A stretch of DNA of 64,000 nucleotides, from contig NZ_AMSH01000005.1 in NCBI RefSeq assembly GCF_000300535.1, forward strand, positions 1-64,000. The letters run 5' to 3'. The stretch is from Bacillus xiamenensis (lineage in GTDB: Bacteria; Bacillota; Bacilli; Bacillales; Bacillaceae). Shown one piece after another: positions 9,061 through 18,798 of the stretch (position 1 is the stretch's first letter; every line of letters starts with the position of its first letter). A model generated the notes under the pieces. It made no database searches, was not told the origin of the DNA, and saw only the letters and a list, made by a program, of their open reading frames with translations. Made by a program: the position numbers and the translations under genes.

Positions 9061-9098
9061 TAAAAAAACCATTTTCCAAGCAGAGGAAAATGGTTTTT
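9061..9098. terminator. Terminator between ydiK and the NUDIX gene
   Basis: CCATTTTCC (9069-9077) and GGAAAATGG (9085-9093) form a perfect stem with T runs on both sides. It probably ends ydiL-ydiK on the minus strand. Confidence 0.8.
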
Positions 9099-9101
9099 GG
9101 T

Positions 9102-9296
9102 TTATTTTTGCTGCTGTTTTTTCAGTTTGACAGAAAAAGCAAACATTTTAAACGCGATATTAATATTATAGGCCGCAAACACCATCAGCAAAATGTTGTA
9201 AAATGACCACATATCACCTGGATTTTGAATGGCCATATAGGTGAACGCCACACCTACGGCAAAATAAATAATGCCCCATACGACAGGGTTTCTCAT
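9102..9296 (-). CDS. ydiK: Small membrane protein YdiK
   Basis: A 64-aa protein with two hydrophobic stretches (VVWGIIYFAVGVAFTYMAI and FYNILLMVFAAYNINIAF) and a basic C-terminal tail (KLKKQQQK). It matches position and size of B. subtilis YdiK, of unknown function. Its start overlaps the end of ydiL by 4 bases, so the two are translated together. Confidence 0.8.
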   Translation of the reverse strand: MRNPVVWGIIYFAVGVAFTYMAIQNPGDMWSFYNILLMVFAAYNINIAFKMFAFSVKLKKQQQK

Positions 9297-10027
9297 GAGA
9301 AAAAGCCTCCAATAATCATTTGCATTGTTTGAGTTTGTTCTTCAATCATTTTTTTTACTGGCTCAATCTGCACAAGAATGACGAGCGAGTTCATTAGCAT
9401 ATGTGCGCCGATTGGAACAATGATTCGTTTTGTTTTTGCATATAAAAAGGCAAATGTAAAGCCCATTGCGGTATAGAGCAAGAAGTGGGCAAAATCAGAG
9501 TGTGCAGCAGCGAAAAATACCGAACTAACAAGTGCCCCAATGAAGAAATTCGTTCTTTCATAGATCACACCAAAAATAATTTTCCGGAAAATGATTTCCT
9601 CAAGTATTGGCCCAATCATTGCAATGATGATGACAAGTAAAGGAAAAGTCTCCATAATAGATAAAATATTTTGTGTGTTTTCTGACTCACGGCCAATGCC
9701 GAATGCATATTGTTCAATCATGCCAGCAACCGATTGCGTGAACAGAGAAAGAAAGAAACCGCCAATGATCCAGGCGATAGCAGAACCGATGGAAACAGGT
9801 GCTTCATTCCGAAGTGATGCTTTTGGTACGGTTCGAAGAATGAACAAAATGATGATCAATCCAATACAGAAGCTGATGATGGTCCAGGTTCCTGACAATT
9901 CAGAGAGCTCTGCTTGTGTCATCGGTGTCTGAATGTATCCTAACCATTTCATAATGAACACATAAGGAATCGCAGAAACCTGCACCAATATATACGTTAA
10001 GATGATGTACCAATATTGTTTTTTCAA
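9293..10027 (-). CDS. ydiL: CPBP (CAAX/Abi) family membrane protease-like protein YdiL
   Basis: A 244-aa protein with about six to eight membrane helices. It carries the CPBP motifs: EEIIFR (near residue 143), a second motif with FFAAAHSDFAHF, and the third HMLMNS. These Glu and His residues form the intramembrane metal-free glutamic protease site in the Rce1 family. It lies divergent to groES and co-transcribed with ydiK, as in B. subtilis. The substrate is unknown. Confidence 0.88.
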   Translation of the reverse strand: MKKQYWYIILTYILVQVSAIPYVFIMKWLGYIQTPMTQAELSELSGTWTIISFCIGLIIILFILRTVPKASLRNEAPVSIGSAIAWIIGGFFLSLFTQSVAGMIEQYAFGIGRESENTQNILSIMETFPLLVIIIAMIGPILEEIIFRKIIFGVIYERTNFFIGALVSSVFFAAAHSDFAHFLLYTAMGFTFAFLYAKTKRIIVPIGAHMLMNSLVILVQIEPVKKMIEEQTQTMQMIIGGFFS

Positions 10028-10152
10028 GTAACGAAAACCCCTTTACTAAAAGAACTAGATTTATTGTAACACAAGTCTTCTTTTTCGTTGAAAAGGAAAG
10101 AATCGATGATAAAAAAAGATCATGAAAGCGTAAAAATTTTTGAGTTTTTTAC

Positions 10153-10181
10153 TTGAAATTGCAGAAGACATTCTTTATTAT
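10153..10181 (+). promoter_or_regulatory. Sigma-A promoter of groES-groEL
   Basis: -35 TTGAAA (10153-10158) and -10 TATTAT (10176-10181) are separated by 17 bases, directly ahead of the CIRCE operator. The B. subtilis groE promoter has the same layout. Confidence 0.8.
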
Positions 10182-10191
10182 AATAAATGTG

Positions 10192-10218
10192 TTAGCACTC
10201 TCTAGTGATGAGTGCTAA
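10192..10218 (+). promoter_or_regulatory. CIRCE operator (HrcA binding site)
   Basis: TTAGCACTC (10192-10200), nine bases, then GAGTGCTAA (10210-10218): a perfect consensus CIRCE inverted repeat. HrcA binding here represses groESL until heat stress titrates GroEL. hrcA itself is not in the window. Confidence 0.97.
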
Positions 10219-10255
10219 AAGAGACTACATATAAAAATTGAGGAGGTTGTTTCTT

Positions 10256-10540
10256 ATGTTAAAGCCATTAGGCGATCGCGTAATCATTGAACTCGTTGAA
10301 TCTGAGGAAAAAACCGCTAGCGGTATTGTCTTACCGGATTCTGCAAAAGAAAAACCGCAAGAAGGTAAAATTGTTGCAGCAGGTTCAGGGCGTGTACTTG
10401 AAAGTGGTGAGCGCGTTGCGTTAGAAGTCAATACAGGCGACCGCATTATCTTCTCAAAATATGCAGGCACTGAAGTGAAATATGAAGGAAAAGAATATTT
10501 AATTCTTCGTGAAAGCGACATTTTAGCTGTTATTGGTTAA
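10256..10540 (+). CDS. groES: Co-chaperonin GroES
   Basis: GroES is the heptameric lid of the GroEL chaperonin. The 94-aa protein opens with [11 protein letters not shown] and has the mobile loop (about residues 17-34, [19 protein letters not shown]). A GTG codon in frame at 10238 is ignored because GAGGAGG (10240-10246) stands at proper distance from ATG 10256 and the resulting length is that of B. subtilis GroES. It is controlled by the CIRCE element just upstream. Confidence 0.97.
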   Translation: MLKPLGDRVIIELVESEEKTASGIVLPDSAKEKPQEGKIVAAGSGRVLESGERVALEVNTGDRIIFSKYAGTEVKYEGKEYLILRESDILAVIG

Positions 10541-10581
10541 TCACATAAAAACGCATTGAGATATATTTCTAAAAAGACTGA

Positions 10582-12231
<1,650 letters not shown>

Positions 12232-12240
12232 CACCCCCCG

Positions 12241-12270
12241 AAAACCCCTTGAAATATAGGGGTTTTTGTT
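12241..12270 (+). terminator. Terminator of groESL
   Basis: AAAACCCC (12241-12248) pairs with GGGGTTTT (12259-12266), followed by a T-rich tail. Confidence 0.85.
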
Positions 12271-12419
12271 TTGTTTTTTTACTGGTCACGTATTGGTCAC
12301 TTACGGCAAATTTGATTTCTAATGAATGATGGAAAAATATAAGAACAAATGAAATCGAAATCTTCACCTCTTTTCAGGCGTTAGAATAAAAGACTTTTAA
12401 AGAGAAAAGCGGTGAACAT

Positions 12420-12557
12420 ATGGGATTGACGACTTGGGTGGCGATTATTCTTGTATTCGTCATCGTGTTTGGATTGTTTGGATCAAAAAAGCGCGAGAAA
12501 TCATACTTTGAAACCCACTTCCACAAAGGGAGTGGGTATCGCTGCTTCTGCAACTAG
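12420..12557 (+). CDS. Putative 45-aa single-span membrane peptide
   Basis: An ATG at 12420 stands behind GCGGTGA and opens a 45-codon frame. Residues 5-20 (TWVAIILVFVIVFGLF) form a hydrophobic helix, followed by GSKKREK, a typical inside-positive anchor. The last 16 residues are encoded by a hairpin that looks like a mobile-element end, so the original C-terminus may have been replaced. There is no known homologue I can name. Real expression is uncertain. Confidence 0.45.
   Translation: MGLTTWVAIILVFVIVFGLFGSKKREKSYFETHFHKGSGYRCFCN
12513..12537. repeat. Hairpin resembling an IS200/IS605-type element end
   Basis: ACCCACT (12513-12519) pairs with AGTGGGT (12531-12537) around a short loop. 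Together with the following bases, on the minus strand it recalls the imperfect hairpins that end IS200/IS605-family (tnpB) elements. No transposase is left nearby. The resemblance is from memory and unverified. Confidence 0.3.
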
Positions 12558-12859
12558 TGCCGCTTAAGTCATATGTAAAAAAAGGTCAGCTGCGCACAAA
12601 AGATTCCAAGCCTGTCTACAAGAATCATATCAACCATTATTCCTTGATCTGTGGCTGTTTCAACGTCATTCTCTCACCCCTTCAATCTACTAATACATAT
12701 AGATTGAAATCAAGTACGATGTTTTTTTAGAATTGAAGTTGAACATCAATTGTTGGATGCTCTTTTTGTTTAAAATTACATAAAAAAATCCACCATTTCC
12801 ATAAAAAATCAGACGAATTCCTTATAATAAAAGTATCTGAGAACGGGGAGTGAGTCGAG
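12558..12859. other. Gene-poor stretch between groEL and the next gene
   Basis: I find no convincing gene here. A start-less open frame of about 50 codons runs on the plus strand through 12560-12730, which may be decayed coding sequence. A TATAAT (12823-12828) just ahead of the next gene is a likely -10 box with a weak -35. Confidence 0.5.
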
Positions 12860-13297
12860 ATGGACCAAAATGTGCTGCAAATGGATCAAGACAGATCAGA
12901 GAATGAACTAGCGGTTCTTAATATATCTTCTAAAGAAATTGGTGCTTTATCAAAGGAAGCGGCGGAGCAGCTGCTGCAAACGAAGGATACGGACTGTATT
13001 CATCAATTGATGTATGTTCCGATTGAGAAGAAAGCAGATGTGGATTGGTTGATTCAATGTGTTGGAGAGGCGCTAGAGGATGAAGATGAAGATGACGTTG
13101 CACTTGAATTTGCTGATTTGCTCTATTTCTTTGTTATTCCGTTTTATGGGGAGTATATTTTGAGAGATCGTCATTTGTATGAGTATATTGATCATTTGTT
13201 GGTGCGATTAGCATCTAGGTCTCACTCGGGTATCGATACACTGATTCATATAATGAGAGAAGATTTGAACGGAATGAACAATAAAAGAAGCTTGTAG
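12860..13297 (+). CDS. Hypothetical acidic protein, 145 aa
   Basis: The start is ATG 12860 with GGGGAG at good spacing and a TATAAT about 32 bases upstream. The protein has no signal peptide or membrane helix. It is rich in Asp and Glu (EDEDEDDVALEFADLLYFF near residue 75) and looks all-helical. It may be an immunity- or partner-type cytosolic protein, but nothing in the sequence proves this. I do not recognise the family. It is a single-gene unit ended by a strong terminator and lies in a variable stretch after groEL. Confidence 0.7.
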   Translation: MDQNVLQMDQDRSENELAVLNISSKEIGALSKEAAEQLLQTKDTDCIHQLMYVPIEKKADVDWLIQCVGEALEDEDEDDVALEFADLLYFFVIPFYGEYILRDRHLYEYIDHLLVRLASRSHSGIDTLIHIMREDLNGMNNKRSL

Positions 13298-13320
13298 AGC
13301 GGCTCTCTACAAGCTTTTTT
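13288..13320. terminator. Terminator after the 145-aa gene
   Basis: AAGCTTGTAGAG (13288-13299) pairs with CTCTACAAGCTT (13305-13316), then TTTT. The stop codon lies inside the stem. It may also serve the convergent lipoprotein gene. Confidence 0.85.
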
Positions 13321-13328
13321 GTGTCCAA

Positions 13329-13796
13329 TTACTGGGCTCTCTCCCAGGTGATCTTTGTTTCATTTGTCGTTTTCTTTCCTTTTGCCAGCACCTTGCCGTT
13401 TTCCTGTTTTACGGTGATATCCAGGTCATAAAAGGAGTAGAGGGCACCAAGGCTGTCATTTTCCGGCTTATGCAGGTTGTTTTCTTTTTCAGTGGATGCT
13501 CCAATGGCTAGCGTTTTGGCAAAGTTTAATCCGATGACTTCAGCGTAATCACTGTTGGTATCATATGAGGCCGTCACGTTTAGGGAAATGACTTTTTTCT
13601 TTTGATCAACGGTAATCGTTGTGTCTTTAATGAGTTTAGACTGCTCCATTACTTCTTTCGTTTCATTTTGAATGCGTTCATTAATCGTCGGAAGTGCTAC
13701 AGATTCTGATGTTTTTTCTTTTGTTGTATTTGAGCACGCAGCTAAAATAGAGAAGCTTGCAACTAGACTCAAGAAAATAAGTAGACTTTTTCTCAC
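13329..13796 (-). CDS. Putative lipoprotein, 155 aa
   Basis: The N-terminus has a type II signal peptide: MRKSLL, a hydrophobic core and the lipobox ILAAC (Cys at residue 21), followed by a Ser/Thr/Lys linker. The mature part contains paired beta-strand-like segments (TTITVDQKKKVISLNVTASYDT and DLDITVKQENGKVLAKG). These suggest a small beta domain exposed outside the membrane. I do not recognise the family. Confidence 0.75.
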   Translation of the reverse strand: MRKSLLIFLSLVASFSILAACSNTTKEKTSESVALPTINERIQNETKEVMEQSKLIKDTTITVDQKKKVISLNVTASYDTNSDYAEVIGLNFAKTLAIGASTEKENNLHKPENDSLGALYSFYDLDITVKQENGKVLAKGKKTTNETKITWERAQ

Positions 13797-13890
13797 GTTC
13801 TTTCTCCTTTTTTCTTCGAAGTATGTATGCTTATGTTACCACGAAACGTTGTTTTGATTAAAAAAGAATGTTGACAAGCTGTGAACAATC

Positions 13891-13918
13891 AAAAGCACCC
13901 AAGGATGGGCGCTTTTTT
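13891..13918 (-). terminator. Terminator of the 224-aa secreted-protein gene
   Basis: On the minus strand AAGCGCCC (13905-13915 region) pairs with GGGTGCTT and is followed by TTGATT. It lies just past the stop codon. Confidence 0.7.
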
Positions 13919-13919
13919 C

Positions 13920-14594
13920 TTATTGTGCTGAAAGGGTTGTACTAAGTGGAATGGAAGAAATGACTGTGAATGCTGGAGCCGCAGCACCTGACTCTAGATT
14001 TTTACGTAAAAGAGATGATTTGACGGTGCCGTCCCATTTTTTATAGACACTTCCAGATGTATTTGCACGAAGCTGTACATTAGAGAAGCTTGCTTGTGAG
14101 TAGCTGTTTGTCCCATCATCCTGAACCCCATGTACCATTTTGACGACATCGAGGTCTTTCAGACGACTAGGATTGAAAACAGGCTGTTTATAACGCAGTT
14201 TCCCGTTGACATATAGTGACACTGTGCCATCACTATTGTTGATGAGCTTTAAGTTGACACGTGCACCATCTTTAATACTTGAATCGTATTCGCTGTTCCA
14301 ATATTGACTGCCGCCTTGAGAGCCGCTGCCCAAAAAGACCTTATAGCCAGAAGATGTTTTTGAAATCCCGCTTTCAATAACGGCAGAGCCGAGACCGAGA
14401 TACCAGTCAGCATAGCCATTTTTAATGGTTGCTGTTTTCGGCAGTACAATATCAGCAGAGATACCTGACCATTTCGCTTCATCCGTTTGTGTCACAATCG
14501 CACCGTGACGGGGGCCAGCCGCTGAGGCAGGCAGACTTGAAAGCATTAAAACAAACGCTAAGCTCAGACTGAACATCGTGATCCATTTTTTCAT
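13920..14594 (-). CDS. Secreted protein of unknown function, 224 aa
   Basis: It has a clear Sec signal peptide (MKKWITMFSLSLAFVLMLSSLPASA, cleavage after ASA). The mature part alternates short strands rich in Gly, Ser, Tyr and Trp (YADWYLGLGSAVIESGI, VNLKLINNSDGTVSLYVNGKL). This pattern is typical of a beta-sandwich or concanavalin-like fold. No catalytic motif is recognisable. GGAGGA precedes the start. Inference: an extracellular carbohydrate- or wall-binding protein. Confidence 0.7.
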   Translation of the reverse strand: MKKWITMFSLSLAFVLMLSSLPASAAGPRHGAIVTQTDEAKWSGISADIVLPKTATIKNGYADWYLGLGSAVIESGISKTSSGYKVFLGSGSQGGSQYWNSEYDSSIKDGARVNLKLINNSDGTVSLYVNGKLRYKQPVFNPSRLKDLDVVKMVHGVQDDGTNSYSQASFSNVQLRANTSGSVYKKWDGTVKSSLLRKNLESGAAAPAFTVISSIPLSTTLSAQ

Positions 14595-14803
14595 GATAAT
14601 TCCTCCTTATAGTTCATTCACTTATATGATATAAAATGAAAGACAGGTCTGACTTACAATGTTCTGACTGTTTTTGGTGGTATTTATGTTGAAAATCGGT
14701 CATAAAGTGGTTAACTTGTATTCGAATTGTAATGTGACTGTAAAATAACTGGGTGCATCTTCATGTATAATAAGTGCAGAAACCAAATACGGAGGATTTT
14801 TTA

Positions 14804-15172
14804 ATGAATAAAAAGCTTATCGCGACAATCGTAACAGTAGCTAGTTTATTTTTAGCGTTTAGTTTCTCACATGGAGCAAGTGCAAAAAAAGTAAGCGGCA
14901 ATATTACTTGGTATAATGGTGTCGGCAAAAAAGGCGCAGATGGAAAAAAACTCGGTCATTGGGATGCAGCAACGAAAATGGGATTTGACGTACCGAAAAA
15001 AGGTACAAAACTAAGAGTGACAACAAAAGCGAAACCACATAAAGTGATTACAGTATATAAATATGATGTAGGTAGAATGCCAAACGCAGTATTAGACGTA
15101 AGTCCGAAAGCATTCAAAGCACTTGGGTATTCAACAAGTAAAGGTGTCGTCAAAGGGCATTACACTTATTAA
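14804..15172 (+). CDS. Secreted double-psi beta-barrel-like protein, 122 aa
   Basis: ATG 14804 follows GGAGGA. The upstream in-frame codons are dropped because the signal peptide (MNKKLIATIVTVASLFLAFSFSHGASA) begins here. A TATAAT at 14766-14771 is a likely -10. The mature 95 residues are very basic. They include WYNGVGKKGADGKKLGHWDAATKMGFDVPKKGTKLRV and a D-VGR-MPNAVLDVSPKAFKALG segment, reminiscent of RlpA/expansin-type double-psi barrels. The conserved Asp is in place. No partner domain is attached. Confidence 0.65.
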   Translation: MNKKLIATIVTVASLFLAFSFSHGASAKKVSGNITWYNGVGKKGADGKKLGHWDAATKMGFDVPKKGTKLRVTTKAKPHKVITVYKYDVGRMPNAVLDVSPKAFKALGYSTSKGVVKGHYTY

Positions 15173-15184
15173 TACATAGGCATG

Positions 15185-15222
15185 CAAAGAAGCGGGAAAA
15201 GTTCATTTTCTGGCTTCTTTTG
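15185..15222 (+). terminator. Terminator after the 122-aa secreted-protein gene
   Basis: CAAAGAAGC (15185-15193) pairs with GCTTCTTTTG (15213-15222) around a 19-base loop. Confidence 0.6.
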
Positions 15223-15245
15223 TTGTAGAGAGGGTCTGAAAGTCA

Positions 15246-16295
15246 ATGAAAAAATCAACATGGTGGATCATCACGGTCATTGGACTCGCAGTGATTGCGG
15301 CCGTCATTTTCTTCATAATGAAGCCGGGTCAAGAGGCGAAACATGCAGGAAAAGTGAAAATAAATCAAGATGCAAAAGACGAATTGCTTGTTTCATTTAC
15401 AGATCAACAGTTAAATAACACATATTACCTGCACGACAAGGCACTTCATACGGAGAAACTCACAGCATATCCTTCGATTGCTTATGATCGGGCGAAACAG
15501 ACTTTATACTATACGTATACGGATGAAGACACGCAAAAGGTGAGTATCCGAGAACTGAATGTAAAAACCGATAAAGAAAAAACGCTCTTTACGAGTGAAG
15601 ATTCAATTGACAGTATGAGGCTGTCTGGCGACGGAAAGCAGTTATATCTAAGGTATAATAAGGCTTCAGGTGAGCAATTTTATGTAGCATCTTTTGATTT
15701 GAAAAAACACAAAGTGAAAGTGTTATATCCTAAAAAAAGTGATGATGATACGGTGAGCTCTTTTGCCTACGATCCAGCATCAAATCTTTTGGCCATTCAG
15801 CATTATTCGTTAAAAGAAGATTATAAGAAGACTGATGAAGCGAATGAAAAAGGAATGGACCCTGAGCCAACGACCATGAAGATTACCCTTCAAGCAGGTG
15901 AGAAGGGGAAAAACATTGCGCGCATCTCTCAAACAATTAATGATATTTCATTTTCACCAGATCACAAGAAGCTGGTTTATACAGAAGTGAAGGTTCGAAA
16001 CGAAAAAGAAGTATCCTCTATTAAGATGCTTGATGTAGATACGGGAAAAACGAAGACACTCGTTAAAAACAGCAAGGATGTGCATATTTTAAGTACTGCA
16101 CAGCCGCAATTTTCTTCGGATGGGACATCGATTTATTTCTTAGGTGCTGCAAAGAACGCAAAGGAATTAAAGGATGACAACGGCCGGAAGGCGAAGGTTA
16201 GAACCATTTATGAATACGACCTCAAGAAGAAAACAGTAGAAGCTGCTTGGGAGAAAGATGGCGGGATTGTTAACAACTTTACTGTCAATCGATAA
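15246..16295 (+). CDS. Membrane-anchored beta-propeller (TolB-like) protein, 349 aa
   Basis: One N-terminal membrane helix (WWIITVIGLAVIAAVIFFIM) holds an outside domain of about 320 residues. The domain has repeated WD/TolB-like blades, such as IDSMRLSGDGKQLYLRYN, INDISFSPDHKKLVYTE and QPQFSSDGTSIYFLG. These fit a beta-propeller. No enzymatic motif is seen. It is a single gene between two terminators, next to other exported unknowns. Function unknown. Confidence 0.7.
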   Translation: MKKSTWWIITVIGLAVIAAVIFFIMKPGQEAKHAGKVKINQDAKDELLVSFTDQQLNNTYYLHDKALHTEKLTAYPSIAYDRAKQTLYYTYTDEDTQKVSIRELNVKTDKEKTLFTSEDSIDSMRLSGDGKQLYLRYNKASGEQFYVASFDLKKHKVKVLYPKKSDDDTVSSFAYDPASNLLAIQHYSLKEDYKKTDEANEKGMDPEPTTMKITLQAGEKGKNIARISQTINDISFSPDHKKLVYTEVKVRNEKEVSSIKMLDVDTGKTKTLVKNSKDVHILSTAQPQFSSDGTSIYFLGAAKNAKELKDDNGRKAKVRTIYEYDLKKKTVEAAWEKDGGIVNNFTVNR

Positions 16296-16301
16296 AAGGT
16301 G

Positions 16302-16335
16302 CGTTCAGTTATGTCATATAACTGGACGTTTTTTT
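16302..16335 (+). terminator. Terminator after the propeller gene
   Basis: CGTTCAGTTAT (16302-16312) pairs with ATAACTGGACG (16318-16328), followed by seven T. Confidence 0.85.
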
Positions 16336-16474
16336 ATTTTGTCGTGGGATATGTCGGTGAAAGATAAGGATTGTTGAAATGAAAATCATTTTTTAAGCAA
16401 GGAAATGAGTGGTATTTTCATATTTTGCTGTTGTGACAGAATCAACGAAAGAGATTAAGATAAGTAGAAATAAA

Positions 16475-16505
16475 AAAACGAGAGGACAGATGACTTCTCG
16501 TTTTC
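16475..16505 (-). terminator. Terminator of the CMD-like gene
   Basis: AAAACGAGA (16475-16483) pairs with TCTCGTTTT (16496-16504). On the minus strand it is followed by a T-rich run. Confidence 0.7.
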
Positions 16506-16511
16506 TCTTAT

Positions 16512-16886
16512 TTATTTTATGTTTTCATCTAGTAAGTTTTGAAAAATAAACAAGGCATTAATGGAATGAGGGAATCCTGCAACCTTTGTACAGTGCTTAA
16601 TCAACTCCATAATCTCTATAACAGAGAGCCCGATATGTAATGCTTGTGCAAAATGAGCTTTTAACTCTTCACCACAATCGCCTTTTGTAATCAGAGCAGA
16701 TAGTGTGCTGATGGCCTTTTGTTTTTCATCCAATATGAAGTGATTGAATTCTTTTTGTTCACCGAGTTCAATTGTTAGTTGTTCAATGTTTGATCGAATG
16801 CTCTCGTTTTCATGAGTTGAAAGCTTCTCTATGTTTCCTGCCACTGTTTCTCGATTGACCTGGCAAGTCTCTTTTTCTTCATTCAA
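16512..16886 (-). CDS. Carboxymuconolactone decarboxylase (AhpD-like) family protein
   Basis: A 124-aa protein. From about residue 55 to the end it follows the CMD family pattern: KAISTLSALITKGDC, then EELKAHFAQALHIGLSVIEIMELIKHC and AGFPHSINALF. It has the GDC...H pair of the gamma-CMD branch, not the CxxC of AhpD peroxidases. The first 50 residues are a helical extension. Members range from decarboxylases to thiol antioxidants, so the activity is open. It is monocistronic. Confidence 0.75.
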   Translation of the reverse strand: MNEEKETCQVNRETVAGNIEKLSTHENESIRSNIEQLTIELGEQKEFNHFILDEKQKAISTLSALITKGDCGEELKAHFAQALHIGLSVIEIMELIKHCTKVAGFPHSINALFIFQNLLDENIK

Positions 16887-17079
16887 ATTGAACTCCTCCG
16901 TTTTTTATGACGATTTTCTATTTGTTCGTGTATTGTTTCTTCAGTGCCTTTTGATAGAGGTAATGGGTATATAGTAGTATTATCGGTTTGCTACGCTATT
17001 TTTTTAGTGTTAAATGTTCGGAGAAACCATTCATTAAGTTTATTATTCAATTTCCAAATAGATCGACCGCCAAAAGGAA

Positions 17080-17114
17080 AAAAGGCTAATGAATTCATGT
17101 CAGTTAGCCTTTTC
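17080..17114 (-). terminator. Terminator of cotA
   Basis: AAAAGGCTAA (17080-17089) pairs with TTAGCCTTTT (17104-17113), about 55 bases past the cotA stop on the minus strand. Confidence 0.75.
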
Positions 17115-17168
17115 ATGATAATCTATGTCAAACGAAATTGCATATAGTTTGTGAAACGATGATGGTTA

Positions 17169-18701
17169 TTACTGAATGATATCCATCGGCCGCATCATGT
17201 CATAATCCTCGTGTTCTAAAATATGACAATGCCACACATAGCGGCCGCTATATGGGACAAACCTGGCGATAATACGAATGACTTCACCGGCATGCGATTG
17301 AATGGTGTCCTTGTAGCCTTGTTCATGCAAAGGAGGTGCTTCATTCGGTCCTGTGTACACAATTTCGCCTGTCGATTGATAGATGTCTGTATCAAATGGC
17401 CTTCTATCAATCACTCTGAATTGAACAAGGTGTAAATGAATAGGATGTGTACCCCTTGTTGGATTGACAATAGACCAAACCTCTACACTGCCAAGTCGCG
17501 GATTTTCCGTGACAGGATCATTCCAAAATTGGTTATCTAGCAATAAAATTGGGCGGCCATATTTATCCTGTGTGCCGCTAAGTGTTAGTGTACGTTCTTT
17601 ATCTGCCCGGCTCGGTCGAAGCGATGGAAGTGGTTTGAAAATCGGACGTAATGTTTTAGGTGCTCTTCCTTTTAGCGGACGTGTGACTTTAAATTGCATA
17701 ACGTTCGCATCTGTTTCTGGATTTACTTCCTGACCGCAGCCTGCTTTATTTTTTAAAATGATCGTTTTGTTTTCATGAGCTGAAAAATCAATGATGACAT
17801 CAAAACGTTCAGCAGGTGCAATGCTAAAGGATTGGTGATGAACCGGTCTTGGCAAAAAGCCGCCATCAGATCCAATTTGTAAGATCGTGGCATCGTTGTC
17901 TAGATGCAGCTCATAAGTTCTTGTATTGGATGCATTTAATATCCGAAAACGGTATTTTCGTGGTTCAACTTCTAAATACGGCCACACCTTTCCATTGACC
18001 AAAATCGTTTCCCCGCAAAAAAAGGGCACGATGGAGGGGTCTGGAAGGTCACTGTCTTCTGGTGTGTTGTTTGGTCTGCTTGGATAAAACAATGCTCCAT
18101 CTTCCTGAAATGTACGGTCCATGATCATTAATGGAATATCATACTCATCTTTCGGTAATTCCAGCGACTTTTCAAATGAATCTGAGATCAAGTAAAACCC
18201 TGCTAAGCCGGCATACACATTTAAGCGCGTCAATGCCATCGCATGATCGTGATACCACAATGTGCATGCTTGCTGATGGTTAGGGTATTCGTAAATCTGC
18301 CGTTCAAAGAAAGGACCGGTCGCTTCAAAGTCTCGTGAAAACCAAGCCTCTGGGTAACCATCGCTGCTTGCTGGTGTGACCCCGCCATGCAGATGAACGA
18401 CTGTTTTGACTTCTGGTTCATCATGATGCCCGGGGTGAATGGTGTGATCGACAGGCAGAAAGTGTTTCAGCGGCAATTTGTTCATCCATTTCACTTTGAC
18501 CTTTTCATTTCGACTCGCTTTAATGGTCGGACCAGGCAGGCTGCCATTGTAGGTCCATAGCTTGGTTGGGGGCAGGTTTCTATGAACTTTTAAGAACACT
18601 TCCTCCATGGCGATTTCATAATACGTTTGTCTTGGGTTCTTTTTGACGGGCTCTGCAACTTCTGGAATTGGAAGCTCGTCAACAAATTTTTCTAGGTTCA
18701 T
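17169..18701 (-). CDS. cotA: Outer spore-coat laccase CotA
   Basis: Three-cupredoxin multicopper oxidase (510 aa) of the outer spore coat that oxidises phenolics and bilirubin and makes the brown spore pigment. All four copper-ligand blocks are readable: HLHGGVTP (near residue 103), WYHDHAM (near 151), HPIHLHLVQF (near 418) and HCHILEHEDYDMM (near 491), which holds the type 1 Cys. There is no signal peptide, as expected for a coat protein made in the mother cell. Sigma-K control is known in B. subtilis; I could not identify a convincing sigma-K box. It neighbours gabP as in B. subtilis. Confidence 0.96.
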   Translation of the reverse strand: MNLEKFVDELPIPEVAEPVKKNPRQTYYEIAMEEVFLKVHRNLPPTKLWTYNGSLPGPTIKASRNEKVKVKWMNKLPLKHFLPVDHTIHPGHHDEPEVKTVVHLHGGVTPASSDGYPEAWFSRDFEATGPFFERQIYEYPNHQQACTLWYHDHAMALTRLNVYAGLAGFYLISDSFEKSLELPKDEYDIPLMIMDRTFQEDGALFYPSRPNNTPEDSDLPDPSIVPFFCGETILVNGKVWPYLEVEPRKYRFRILNASNTRTYELHLDNDATILQIGSDGGFLPRPVHHQSFSIAPAERFDVIIDFSAHENKTIILKNKAGCGQEVNPETDANVMQFKVTRPLKGRAPKTLRPIFKPLPSLRPSRADKERTLTLSGTQDKYGRPILLLDNQFWNDPVTENPRLGSVEVWSIVNPTRGTHPIHLHLVQFRVIDRRPFDTDIYQSTGEIVYTGPNEAPPLHEQGYKDTIQSHAGEVIRIIARFVPYSGRYVWHCHILEHEDYDMMRPMDIIQ

Positions 18702-18771
18702 GTTGATTAATCCTCACTTACATTCAATTTGATACATTATAAGTGCGGACATCAAAATAGGTGAATAAATT

Positions 18772-18795
18772 AAAAAAACCCGCTTTTCAGCGGGA
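18772..18795 (-). terminator. Terminator of gabP
   Basis: CCCGCT and AGCGGG form the stem (18779-18794). On the minus strand it is followed by seven T. Confidence 0.85.
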
Positions 18796-18798
18796 GAA

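Noticed and set aside
16944-17147. 67-codon plus-strand open frame between the CMD-like gene and cotA
   Set aside because: No ribosome site, an odd mix of residues and overlap with the cotA terminator. I treat it as chance or decayed sequence.
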